From NCBI GenBank assembly GCA_963799105.1, contig CAWCVR010000013.1:366874-430873 (forward strand): a stretch of DNA of 64,000 nucleotides. The letters run 5' to 3'. The position numbers and the translations under genes are program-made. Numbering within the stretch: the first letter of the stretch is position 1; each line of letters begins with the position of its first letter. This document shows, in pieces, positions 51,853 to 60,472 of this stretch. The notes under the pieces were generated by a model. The model was not told where the DNA came from, searched no databases, and was given only the letters and a program-made list of their open reading frames with translations. Source of the DNA: CAWCVR01 sp963799105. GTDB taxonomy: Bacteria; Acidobacteriota; Terriglobia; Bryobacterales; Bryobacteraceae.

Positions 51853-52040
51853 GTGGGGCAGCAGAGCTGCAACCCAATCGCGGGGGATACTCCGGGCTGC
51901 CGGGGGCCAGATCGTCTCGCGCGCAGGCGAGCTCCGCTCGCTGGGCCGCGCCCAGAGGGCACCCACAATCGGCCGCAGGCTGCCAGCCTGCCCCACATAA
52001 AACCGTCGCGGCGCGCGAAGAATTTGACAGGTAGTAGTAC
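51853..52040. repeat. Composite repeat core, locus C
   Basis: From GTGGGGCAGCAGAGCTGCAA to GACAGGTAGTAGTAC, nearly identical to the right 190 bases of 38751-39058. It includes a CTGCCAGCCTGCCCCACATA end. Non-coding. Confidence 0.8.
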
Positions 52041-52129
52041 AAGGGCGCGCTTGGCCCTGCGCACACGTACGCCAGGATTCGAGCGGTCTTGCGGGCGAAT
52101 CGCCCCGCGCCCACTTCCGCGTGGCACAC
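52041..52129. repeat. Flank module X of the composite repeat, locus C
   Basis: Reverse complement of 38661-38750 (AAGGGCGCGCTTGGCCCTGC through GTGGCACAC). Its end lies about 30 bases before the purM -10 box. Confidence 0.75.
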
Positions 52130-52160
52130 TCGGGTGTATCCACGTGCTCGCTCGGGGCCG

Positions 52161-52166
52161 TATACT
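52161..52166 (+). promoter_or_regulatory. -10 box of purM-purN
   Basis: TATACT ends 5 bases before the TTG start at 52172. The transcript would start at or within the start codon. No clear -35 box. Confidence 0.45.
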
Positions 52167-52171
52167 GAGAT

Positions 52172-53215
52172 TTGTCAAACTCCGACGCAGTCCGCTACCG
52201 TGACGCAGGCGTGAACATCGATGAAGGCGATCGCGCCGTGGCGTCCATCAAGAAAATGGCCCGCGGGACGTTCACTGACGGCGTGCTGACCGACATCGGC
52301 TCCTTCGGCGCCGCGTTCCAGTTGACGGGATTCCGCAAGCCCGTGCTGGTCAGCTCCGCCGACGGCGTCGGCACCAAGCTGAAGGTGGCCTTCCTCGCCG
52401 GCCGCCACGACACCGTGGGCGAGGACCTGGTGAACCATTGTGTCAACGACATCGCGGTGCAAGGCGCGCGGCCGCTCTTCTTTCTGGATTATTTCGCCGT
52501 CGGCAAACTGAATGCCGATGTCGCCGCCGCGGTAATTTCCGGCGTAGCCCGCGGTTGCCGGGCCAATGGCTGCGCCCTGATCGGAGGCGAAACCGCCGAG
52601 ATGCCGGGGTTGTACACGGACGGCGAGTACGACCTGGCGGGCTTCATCGTGGGCGCCGCCGAGCGCGCCGAATTGCTCACCGGGACCAGGATCCGGCCGG
52701 GCGACGTCCTGCTGGCCCTTCCCTCCACCGGGTTGCACACCAACGGCTATTCCCTGGCCCGCAAGTTGCTCTTCGAGGTGGCCGGCTATACAGCCGAAAC
52801 GGTGCTTGCGGAGACCGGCCTCGCCGTCGCGGACACACTGCTGCGGGTGCATCGCAGCTACCTGCGGCCGATCCGCGCGCTGATGGACGCCCGCCTGCTG
52901 CGGGGAGCCGCCCACATCACCGGAGGTGGCATCACCGACAACACGCCGCGCATGCTGCCCAAGGGTCTGGCCATTTCCATCGACACCGCCGCCTGGCGGA
53001 TTCCTCCCGTGTTCGAAGCGCTGCGGCGCATCGGAAACATTCCGGAAGACGACTATCGCCGTACGTTCAACCTCGGGGTGGGCATGATCCTGGCCGTTCC
53101 GGCTCGGGGCGCGGGGCGCGCCGAAACCATCCTCGCCAAGGCCGGCGAATCCGCGTTTCGCATTGGCGCGGTGACGGCGCAAAAGCGCGGCCGTCCTCGC
53201 CTGGAGTATAGATAG
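52172..53215 (+). CDS. purM: Phosphoribosylformylglycinamidine cyclo-ligase
   Basis: 347 residues from a TTG start. AIR synthetase motifs are YRDAGVNIDEGDRAV, LVSSADGVGTKLKVAF, HCVNDIAVQGARPLFFLDY, GGETAEMPG, GLHTNGYSLARKLL, and AHITGGGITDNTPRML. It closes the imidazole ring in purine synthesis with ATP. It is followed 11 bases later by purN, the usual two-gene order. Confidence 0.95.
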   Translation: MSNSDAVRYRDAGVNIDEGDRAVASIKKMARGTFTDGVLTDIGSFGAAFQLTGFRKPVLVSSADGVGTKLKVAFLAGRHDTVGEDLVNHCVNDIAVQGARPLFFLDYFAVGKLNADVAAAVISGVARGCRANGCALIGGETAEMPGLYTDGEYDLAGFIVGAAERAELLTGTRIRPGDVLLALPSTGLHTNGYSLARKLLFEVAGYTAETVLAETGLAVADTLLRVHRSYLRPIRALMDARLLRGAAHITGGGITDNTPRMLPKGLAISIDTAAWRIPPVFEALRRIGNIPEDDYRRTFNLGVGMILAVPARGAGRAETILAKAGESAFRIGAVTAQKRGRPRLEYR

Positions 53216-53226
53216 AGAGCCTATCG

Positions 53227-53826
53227 ATGAAGCGCCTGGGCATTCTGATTTCCGGCCGCGGCTCCAATTTTGAGGCCATCGCCAACAACATCGCCGCCGG
53301 GAAGATCGACGCCGAAATCGCCGTGGTGCTTTCCAACCGGGCGGCAGCCGCGGGCCTGGACATCGCCCGCGCCCGCGGTCTGAACGCCGAGTGCATCCCC
53401 TCCAAGGGACTCGACCGCGAAGTCTACGACCGCATGCTGGTGGAATCGCTCGTCCGGAATCGCGTCGACCTGGTTTGCCTGGCCGGATTCATGCGCCTGT
53501 TGAGCGCGTGGTTCATCCGCCAGTTCCCCGGCCGCATCCTCAATATCCACCCGTCGTTGCTGCCCGCATTTCCCGGCCTGGACGCCCAGCACCAGGCGTT
53601 GGCGCATGGCGTCAAACTCGCCGGTTGCACCGTCCACTTCGTCGATGAAGACCTGGATGCCGGCCCAATCATTCTGCAGGCCGCCGTTCCAGTCGAAGAC
53701 GCGGATACCGCCGAGACGCTTTCCGGCAGGATTCTCCGCGAGGAGCATCGCCTCTACTCGGAAGCCATCCGCATTGTCCTGGAAGGCCGCTACCGGCTGG
53801 AAGGCCGGCGCGTGCTCCTCGATTGA
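53227..53826 (+). CDS. purN: Phosphoribosylglycinamide formyltransferase
   Basis: 199 residues. Features are ILISGRGSNFEAI (substrate loop), LAGFMRLLSAWF, ILNIHPSLLPAFPG with the catalytic Asn-His pair, GCTVHFVDEDLDAGPII with the catalytic Asp. It uses 10-formyl-tetrahydrofolate to formylate GAR. Its last 37 bases overlap the convergent small gene at 53790. Confidence 0.95.
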   Translation: MKRLGILISGRGSNFEAIANNIAAGKIDAEIAVVLSNRAAAAGLDIARARGLNAECIPSKGLDREVYDRMLVESLVRNRVDLVCLAGFMRLLSAWFIRQFPGRILNIHPSLLPAFPGLDAQHQALAHGVKLAGCTVHFVDEDLDAGPIILQAAVPVEDADTAETLSGRILREEHRLYSEAIRIVLEGRYRLEGRRVLLD

Positions 53827-54074
53827 AGGTATTCGGATAGCTTCATCGGCGGCCCCGGTCCGGTGTCCATCTGCCGCTCGACGGCGCGTTCGTACTGCTC
53901 CAGCAGTTGCCGCCGCCGTTTCGGAGCCAGTTGGCAGCATTCCAGGTCCAGCAGCAACTCTACCTCCCAGGGCGCGAAGGTATTTCGCCCCATCGCACCG
54001 CGCTTCAGGTCGCCCATCAGCCGCAGGAAACGGTTGCGCATCAATTCCAGCTCGACAATCTCTTCCGCCGCCAT
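53790..54074 (-). CDS. Small conserved acidobacterial protein (RNRFLRLMGDLKRGAMGRNT family)
   Basis: 94 residues from ATG 54074 (MAAEEIVELELMRNRFLRLM), or 45 bases longer from 54119. The middle reads GRNTFAPWEVELLLDLECCQ and APKRRRQLLEQYERAVERQM, with an end GPPMKLSEYLQS. It looks all-helical, with no signal or membrane span. I recognise the pattern as recurring in this kind of genome but know no function. A decayed second copy lies at about 55862-55965. The tail overlaps purN on the other strand. Confidence 0.65.
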   Translation of the reverse strand: MAAEEIVELELMRNRFLRLMGDLKRGAMGRNTFAPWEVELLLDLECCQLAPKRRRQLLEQYERAVERQMDTGPGPPMKLSEYLQSRSTRRPSSR

Positions 54075-54177
54075 TCCATAAGCAGATCGGCAGAGCGGCA
54101 CCGGAACATTAGCCGGCATTCCTCCGCCGGCGATGGGAGTAAAGTTCTGCGTGGAGGCGCCGAAGCAGGCACCGCAG

Positions 54178-54275
54178 AATGGACGTGCGGGCCATCGCAT
54201 GGACAACGGTTTCGCCGGGCGGCTGTGGCGCCCGCTGAAACGCGAGGAGGCGTGCCCGAAGGAGTACGCTTCGGC
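54178..54275 (+). pseudogene. Relic of an IS3-family transposase (rve domain end)
   Basis: In frame, GRAGHRMDNGFAGRLWRPLK and REEACPKEYAS match the near-universal IS3/IS150 block G-R-A-x-D-N-x-F-x-E-R-L-W-R-x-x-K-x-E-E-x-Y-x-x-x-Y. The catalytic Glu of the block has become Gly (FAGRLW for FxERLW), and no transposase sequence is left on either side. A dead fragment; the remaining bases 54276-54504 show nothing else. Confidence 0.7.
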
Positions 54276-54504
54276 GGATGTGGTGGATTTCCGGGTCAGG
54301 GACATGGGCGTTCCGGCCCACGGGACCCGCCGCCGAATTGGCTTCGGCTCACCCACGCCCTCGCGGCAGCGGCGGGAGCAATCCCCGGCCGACCACGTCG
54401 CTGATGGACAATCCTCTTGCCGCGGCGGATCCCGGACGGCCGGATCCCAGGTGTTCCCAGCCCGGTTCCGGCTATGCCCGCCTACGGCAGCACGCCATGC
54501 GGAG

Positions 54505-55776
54505 TCAAGCTCCGATTCGCCAGGCCGCCATTTCCCTCAGAATGCCGTTCATTCGTTCTCCCAGCCAGAGTGGCGCGAGCCTGGTGAGATCCGCAAGAAA
54601 ATACCCCCCAGCAAGAAGCGGTATCCACAAGATTGGCGTGCGATAACGCGGGTCCGACTGCACGAAGTAGTAGATGAGTGGGTAGGCGAATAAAGCGCCG
54701 GCGAAGAACAGGACCATTGGATCCCGCCGCCAGCCAAGCCGCAACATTCCCATGATGGCACAGATCGTGACAAACGCGATGGAACGCGCGTACCCGGGCG
54801 AGCCATCCGCATCCGGGAACCAGAACATGCGCAGCCGTTCGGTCGTGAGAACCCAGAAGCGGGCCGGGTGAAGGCGGATCCAATCGAATGCCATGGCTTC
54901 GCGGCGGCGGTAGAACTCGGCTTCGCCGAGGGCCCGGCATTCACGCCCATCGGCGTCCGAACCGTTGGGATGCATAAGACGATGACATCCGTTGGCTTCA
55001 TTGAGGGCGAAGCTAGCTTCGGCAAGATCGTTATTGGCGATATACAGTTCCAGACCGAGATTGTCGCGGACGAAGAAGAGTTTGTGAAACTGGCGATAGT
55101 TGCGCCACGTCCACGGCGCGAGGGTGGCTATCGCTGCCAGGCCAACCCAGCAAGCGAAACGCGCACTGCGCGCAGGGCGGTGGCGCCAGAGGATGTAGGC
55201 GAGCCACAGAACAGCCACCGTGATCGACGCCGGGTTGAGAAGCGCAAGCAGACCGATTCCGATGCCGATGGCGATGGCGGGTACGATCCCGCCCCGAACG
55301 GCGAGGCGGCTGGCCACCAGGCAGAAGAGCATCAAGCCCGTCGCGACGTACATAATTTCGAACTGCGGGAACAGAAAGAACACGGGAAGAACGATCGTCA
55401 CGGCAGCAGCCCAAATGCCGGGACGGCGATCCCGGAAAAAAAGCTGCGAAACCGATGGCAGCAGCGCGGCGTGCAAGGCATGAACGGCGATGGTGATGCC
55501 GCAGAGCACGAGCACGAAAGGCGGGGAATTTCCGAGTACCCAGATGAGCAGGGCAAGAAACATGGGATAGATGGGAGCCGGATGTGCCGTCGGACCCGTG
55601 AGACGCGGGCTGAAGGGATTGGCGAATTGCGCGTGTTCGGCGAGATTTCGGGCGACAGCGAGAGTTTCGAAGCCGTTTCCAAGGCGGACCGTCCGAAACT
55701 GAAATGCCGTCGTGAGGAAAGCGGCGAAGAAAAGCAGTGACGGTATCAGAGCGCGCCGAGCCACACTGAAGCTCAT
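54505..55776 (-). CDS. Integral membrane glycosyltransferase-like protein (GT39/ArnT-type)
   Basis: 423 residues with about ten to twelve membrane spans. The first lumenal loop (GNGFETLAVARNLAEHAQFA NPFSPRLTGPTAHPAPIYPM, split here by a space) has the layout of GT-C polyprenyl-sugar transferases, with a later TWRNYRQFHKLFFVRDNLGL loop. Substrate unknown. ATG 55776 overlaps a TATAAT box (55775-55780), so the real start may be GTG 55764, seven bases after the box, giving a leaderless message. Confidence 0.7.
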   Translation of the reverse strand: MSFSVARRALIPSLLFFAAFLTTAFQFRTVRLGNGFETLAVARNLAEHAQFANPFSPRLTGPTAHPAPIYPMFLALLIWVLGNSPPFVLVLCGITIAVHALHAALLPSVSQLFFRDRRPGIWAAAVTIVLPVFFLFPQFEIMYVATGLMLFCLVASRLAVRGGIVPAIAIGIGIGLLALLNPASITVAVLWLAYILWRHRPARSARFACWVGLAAIATLAPWTWRNYRQFHKLFFVRDNLGLELYIANNDLAEASFALNEANGCHRLMHPNGSDADGRECRALGEAEFYRRREAMAFDWIRLHPARFWVLTTERLRMFWFPDADGSPGYARSIAFVTICAIMGMLRLGWRRDPMVLFFAGALFAYPLIYYFVQSDPRYRTPILWIPLLAGGYFLADLTRLAPLWLGERMNGILREMAAWRIGA

Positions 55777-55800
55777 TATATCGAGAGTGGACCTCTCGAG
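55775..55800 (-). promoter_or_regulatory. TATAAT box with inverted repeat TCGAGAG-n5-CTCTCGA
   Basis: A consensus -10 box (complement of 55775-55780) is immediately preceded by a 7-bp perfect inverted repeat at 55781-55799. The pair looks like a repressor-controlled promoter for the membrane glycosyltransferase. No regulator gene is adjacent. Confidence 0.5.
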
Positions 55801-55861
55801 TCTGGCTGTCGGAAGGAAGCGGCGCCGTATCTCGAAAGCCGTTGGCGCCGTCAACCGGCGT

Positions 55862-55965
55862 TAATGCGGCTGCGAGGCGCGACGGTATTGCGCCCCGGCG
55901 CGCTGCGCTTCAGGCTTCCCATGAGCGGGAAGAAACGGTTGCGCATCAACTCCAGATAGGCGGAG
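55862..55965 (-). pseudogene. Decayed second copy of the small RNRFLRLMGDLKRG gene
   Basis: The minus strand reads YLELMRNRFFPLMGSLKRSA and PGRNTVAP before it degenerates, against ELELMRNRFLRLMGDLKRGA MGRNTFAP (split here by a space) in the gene at 53790. Only about 30 codons remain. The remaining bases to 56074 carry no gene. Confidence 0.75.
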
Positions 55966-56074
55966 CGGCGTCAGAACATCAGCCGCCCGCGCTGCCCACC
56001 CCGCTCGGAGGTCGAAGGCCAAACCCTTGCGTTTCCGGCCGCACCGGTTGTTATCATTGTCCACACATTGCGCC

Positions 56075-58502
56075 ATGTCCACTGAACCTCAGGCATCATC
56101 CAATTTCGACGCTTCGCCTTACCTTCCTTTGCTTCTGATCCTGTTCGCCGCCAGCGGCTGTTCGGCGCTCATTTACGAGATCGTCTGGTACCAGTTGCTG
56201 CAACTCGCCATCGGTTCCACTTCGGTGTCGTTAGGCTTCCTGCTGGCCGCGTATATGGGCGGCCTGTGCCTGGGCAGCATCGGTCTGCCCCGTCTGCGCA
56301 CCACGCGCCATCCCCTGCGGATCTACGCATTCCTGGAACTCGGCATCGCCGCGTTCGGCCTCCTCGTCATGGCGGGACTGCCGCTGATCGACCGCGTCTA
56401 TGTCGCCGGCGCCGAGCACGGCATGCCCGGTATGCTCCTGCGCGGATGCATCTCCGCCGTGTGCCTGGCGCCGCCCACCATCCTTATGGGAGCATCGCTG
56501 CCGGCCATCGTGCGCTGGATCAAGTCGACTCCGCGCGGCGTTTCCTGGTGGGGGATGCTGTACGGCGGCAATACCGCCGGCGCCGTCTTCGGATGCCTGC
56601 TGGCGGGTTTCTACCTGTTGCGCGTGCACAACATGGCGGTCGCCACCTACACCGCCGTGGCCATCAACGTGGGCGTGGCCCTGATCAGCTTCCTGCTAGC
56701 CGCACACACACCGGCGTTGGCTACCGCCGGCGATTCCGGCGAGCCCGCGCCCGGCGCCGCGACGGCCACCCAGCCGAGCCGCTGGCCCGTATACATCACC
56801 ATCGGACTCTCCGGCGCCGGTGCTCTGGGCGCCGAAGTCGTCTGGACGCGCCTGATGGGCATGATGCTGGGCGCGACGGTGTACGTGTTTTCCATCATCC
56901 TGGCGGTCTTTTTGACCGGCCTGGCGCTCGGCAGCACGGTGGGCTCCTGGCTGGTGCGATCGATTCGGCCCCGCGTGGCCCTGGGATGGTGCCAGATGCT
57001 GCTCGCGCTGGGGGTTGCCTGGACCGCGTACATGATCGCCAATTCGCTCCCCAACTGGCCCATCAACCCTCTGCTCACCACCAGCCCCTGGTTTACTTTC
57101 CAGCTCGACATGGTGCGATGTCTGTGGGCCATTCTGCCGCCCACGCTGCTATGGGGCGCCAGTTTTCCGCTGGCCATCGCGGCCCTGGCCGCTCCCGGTG
57201 ACGACGCCGGCCGGGTGGTGGGCGCGGTGTACGCGGCCAACACCGTGGGCGCCATTGCCGGGGCGCTCGGCGTGAGCCTGGTCCTGGTGCCGTGGATCGG
57301 GACGCAGAACTGCGAACGCGTGATCCTGCTTCTTTCCGCCGCGAGCGCTCTGTTCGTCCTGTGGCCCTACGCGGCGGGGCATCGCTCGAAGATCCCCGCG
57401 GCCGCCCTCGCCGCAGCTCTGATCCTCGCCGGCGTGCTCGCCAAGGGTGTGGACCCCATTCCCGGGAAGGTCATCGCCTACGGGCGCCGCATCATGATCT
57501 CGGCTCCCAACTCCGAGCTGCTGTACACCGCCGAGGGAATCAACTCCTCGGTGGCCATCACCCGCTGGAACGACGGCGCCACGGAAGTGGACGTCAACGG
57601 CCACGTGGAAGCCACCACCGAGCCCTACGACATGCGCCTGCAGCGCATGGTCGGGCATCTTCCCGCGCTGCTCCACCGCCAGCCCCGGAGCGTGTTGGGA
57701 ATCGGATTCGGCGCCGGCGTCTCGGCCGGAACCTTCACCCGCTACCCCACCATCGAACACATCACGGTGTGCGAAATCGAGCCCATCATTCCGCCCATTT
57801 CCACGCGCTACTTCGCCAAGCAGGATTACGACGTGCTTCACAACCCGCGCACGCGGATTGTCTTCGACGATGCCCGCCACTATCTGCTGACCACCACCGA
57901 GAAGTTCGACATCATCGCCAGCGACCCGCTGGATGTCTTCGTCAAAGGCACCGCCGCGCTCTATACCAAGGAGTACTTCGAAGCCGTGAGGCGCCACCTG
58001 AATCCCGGCGGCATGTTCACCCTGTACGTTCCCTTGTATGAGAGCGACGTGCGCACCGTGCGCAGCGAGCTGGCCACGTTCTTCGACGCGTTCCCCAACG
58101 CCACAGTGTGGGCCAACACCGTCAACGGGCAAGGCTACGACATGGTGTTCCTGGGGACCGCCGAGCCGCTGAAGATCGACCTGGACGAGATTCAGGCCCG
58201 CCTCGACCGCCCGGATTACGCGCCCGTGGCCGAATCGCTGCGCGAGGTCCAATTCTCCTCCGCCCTCGATCTCTTCTCCACGTACGCGGGCCGGAAGTCC
58301 GACCTGGGCGAGTGGACGGCAGGCGTCGACCTCAACCGCGACGGCGACCTGCGCCTGCAGTATCTGGGGCGGATGGGGCATCAACTCCACGCTCGAGGAC
58401 GTCATCTACCGCCAGATGCTGAGCTACCGCCGCCCGCCCACCGGCCTGTTCAGCGGTTCGCAGGCGAAACTCGACGCCCTTATGTATGCAATCGGGCGAT
58501 AG
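56075..58502 (+). pseudogene. Membrane-fused spermidine-synthase-like protein, one +1 frameshift near the end
   Basis: About 808 residues. Ten or so N-terminal membrane helices (SGCSALIYEIVWYQLLQLAI, AYMGGLCLGSIGLPRLR, a second half GALGAEVVWTRLMGMMLGAT) form the usual MFS-like part of these fusions. A soluble methyltransferase-fold domain follows (VLGIGFGAGVSAGTF, ITVCEIEPIIPP, IVFDDARHYL, FDIIASDPLDVFVKG). The polyamine gatekeeper Asp of true spermidine synthases is not obvious, so function is open. At 58366-58369 GGGG should be GGG. Then the protein ends GWGINSTLEDVIYRQMLSYR...YAIGR at 58502. The lesion touches only the last 45 residues. Confidence 0.8.
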
Positions 58503-58617
58503 CGGCGTGCCATAATCCGTCCGCAAGCCCGTAGCCACCGGGTCCGCACCAGCCCGGTGCGGGGCCGCGGATGGCGGACGCACGGATTACGGGCGTGCCC
58601 GCCCGGCCCGGCCACGA

Positions 58618-58623
58618 TAGAAT
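58618..58623 (+). promoter_or_regulatory. -10 box of sixA
   Basis: TAGAAT lies 10 bases before ATG 58633, so the leader is about three bases long or absent. Confidence 0.35.
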
Positions 58624-58632
58624 AGACCCGTA

Positions 58633-59118
58633 ATGCAGATCTATCTTCTGCGGCACGGCATCGCGGAGGACTCCCGCGCGGGACTCCGCGACTTCGACCG
58701 CGCGCTCACCTCCGAAGGCGGCGAGAAACTCCGCCGCGTCCTGGAGCGCGCCCGGGCGGCCGGCGCCGAGCCTGGAGCGATCCTCTCCAGCCCCTTTCGC
58801 CGCGCCCTGCAGACCGCCCAACTCGCCGCCGAAGTTCTCCGCTACTCCGGGAAGATCGTCCAGACCCGCGCCCTCACTCCCGACGCCCCTCCCGCCGAGG
58901 CCTGGGGTGAAATTCGCGACCACGGCGAGCGGCCCGCGATCCTGCTGGCCAGCCACGAACCGCTCATGAGCTCGCTGGCGGCATTCCTGCTGGACTGTCC
59001 CACCCTGGTAGTCGACATGAAGAAAGCCGCGCTGGTGCGCATCGATTGCGAACGGGCCGGCCCTTCGCCGTCGGGCGTATTGAAGTGGATGCTGACACCG
59101 GCGGTGGCGGGAGAGTGA
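58633..59118 (+). CDS. sixA: Phosphohistidine phosphatase SixA
   Basis: 161 residues, histidine-phosphatase fold. LLRHGIAEDSRAG carries the RHG motif with nucleophile His8, AILSSPFRRALQTAQL follows, and ILLASHEPLMSSLAAFLL provides the second His. SixA-type proteins remove phosphate from histidine, for example on phosphotransfer domains. The DUF2252 gene begins four bases after its stop. Confidence 0.9.
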   Translation: MQIYLLRHGIAEDSRAGLRDFDRALTSEGGEKLRRVLERARAAGAEPGAILSSPFRRALQTAQLAAEVLRYSGKIVQTRALTPDAPPAEAWGEIRDHGERPAILLASHEPLMSSLAAFLLDCPTLVVDMKKAALVRIDCERAGPSPSGVLKWMLTPAVAGE

Positions 59119-59122
59119 ACCC

Positions 59123-60181
59123 ATGAACATCCACAAAGCCACCGATCGTTATGAAGCCTGGCTGTCGCGGCACCTCCGCATCGTTGGTGAGGATCTCGAG
59201 TTCAAGCACCAGCAGATGCGCGTCGCGCCGTTTCCGTTCCTGCGCGCAACGTACTACCGCTGGGCGCAGATCTGGCCGGGGGTGTGCGAGGACGAGGCCC
59301 GCGCGCCCGAGACCCTCGCCGTGGGCGATCTGCACGTGGAGAATTTCGGGACCTGGCGGGATAGGGACGGCCGCCTCGTCTGGGGCATCAACGATTTCGA
59401 CGAGGTCTGGCGGCTCGCGTACACCAACGACCTGGTCCGCCTGGCCACGAGCGCGATGTTGGCCAACCTGGACAGCGATGTCAAGCAGGGCGTCGAAGCG
59501 GTCCTCAAGGGGTATCGCGCGGCTCTGGAGACCGGCGGGCGGCCTTTTGTTCTGGCCGAACACCACTCCGCGCTGCGGCTCATGGCCACCGCGCGCCTGC
59601 ACCAGCCCGAACAGTACTGGGAGAAGTTGCACGCGCTCGCGGAGCCCAAGGAGCCTCCCCCGGCCGGCGCCGTGAAGGCCCTCGAGAGTCTTATGCCGGT
59701 GCGGGGGCTGGAGTGGCGGGTGTCTCATCGCGTGGCCGGTCTCGGCAGTCTGGGGCGGCAGCGATACGTCGCCCTGGGGGACTGGTGCGGCGGTTCGGTG
59801 GCTCGCGAGGCCAAGGCCCTGGCGCCGTCCGCGTGCGTGTGGGCGGAAAGCGGCAAGGGCACCGCGCCCATCCACTATCAGGAAGCCATCGACCGCGCCG
59901 TGCGCTGCCCCGATCCCTTCGTGCACCTGCGGAAACGCTGGATCGTGCGGCGGCTGGCGCCGGATTGTTCCCGTATCGAACTTTCCGCCCTGCCCAAGGA
60001 GCGCGACGTATTCCGGCTGCTCGAAGCCATGGGCTGGGAGACCGCCAACATCCACCTGGGCTCCGCCAAGCCGCGGGTCCTGCTGCGCGATCTCGACAAA
60101 CGCCCGGCCGGCTGGCTTTTCAAAGCCGCCAACCGCATGCGGAAGGCCGTCCTCGAGGACTTCAGGGAGTACGCCAAATAG
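59123..60181 (+). CDS. DUF2252 family protein
   Basis: 352 residues with a kinase-like core. Motifs are FPFLRATYYRWAQIWPG, AVGDLHVENFGTWRD (the HxxN catalytic-loop-like block), and VWGINDFDEVWRLAYTNDLV (the DFD/DxD-like block). Similarity to aminoglycoside-phosphotransferase folds suggests a small-molecule or protein kinase, but no substrate is known. Pairing with sixA, four bases apart, hints at a phosphorylation/dephosphorylation couple (inference). Confidence 0.87.
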   Translation: MNIHKATDRYEAWLSRHLRIVGEDLEFKHQQMRVAPFPFLRATYYRWAQIWPGVCEDEARAPETLAVGDLHVENFGTWRDRDGRLVWGINDFDEVWRLAYTNDLVRLATSAMLANLDSDVKQGVEAVLKGYRAALETGGRPFVLAEHHSALRLMATARLHQPEQYWEKLHALAEPKEPPPAGAVKALESLMPVRGLEWRVSHRVAGLGSLGRQRYVALGDWCGGSVAREAKALAPSACVWAESGKGTAPIHYQEAIDRAVRCPDPFVHLRKRWIVRRLAPDCSRIELSALPKERDVFRLLEAMGWETANIHLGSAKPRVLLRDLDKRPAGWLFKAANRMRKAVLEDFREYAK

Positions 60182-60191
60182 CGATCGGGCA

Positions 60192-60399
60192 TTAGCCCGC
60201 ACTTCTACCACGGGACAAGCGGGGGTTGTCGCCGCGGGGCGAAAACATCGGGGACAGACGGCTCCGTCCACGCGGCGCAGGGGGGGACACGGTGCTTCCT
60301 CGGGAGATGGTGCGCGCCTTGGGACGGAGTCGTCAGTCCCCGCGTTTTCGCAGACTCCCGCCACGACGAAGTGCGGCATCCGTGAGAAATGCGGGTTAG
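60192..60399. mobile_element. 206-bp MITE-like element, copy 3
   Basis: Ends TTAGCCCGCACTTCTACCAC and GTGAGAAATGCGGGTTAG, inverted repeats with small differences. The inside is collinear with the copies at 22228 and 28038. The GGTCTTCGACC module follows at once (60398-60425) and then a CGGGCCGCTCGC arm. Confidence 0.75.
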
Positions 60400-60472
60400 G
60401 TCTTCGACCGTGTGGTTCGGCGCCGTTAGCGGGCCGCTCGCGGCAAAGGCACATTGTCGAGCGGTCAATGCC

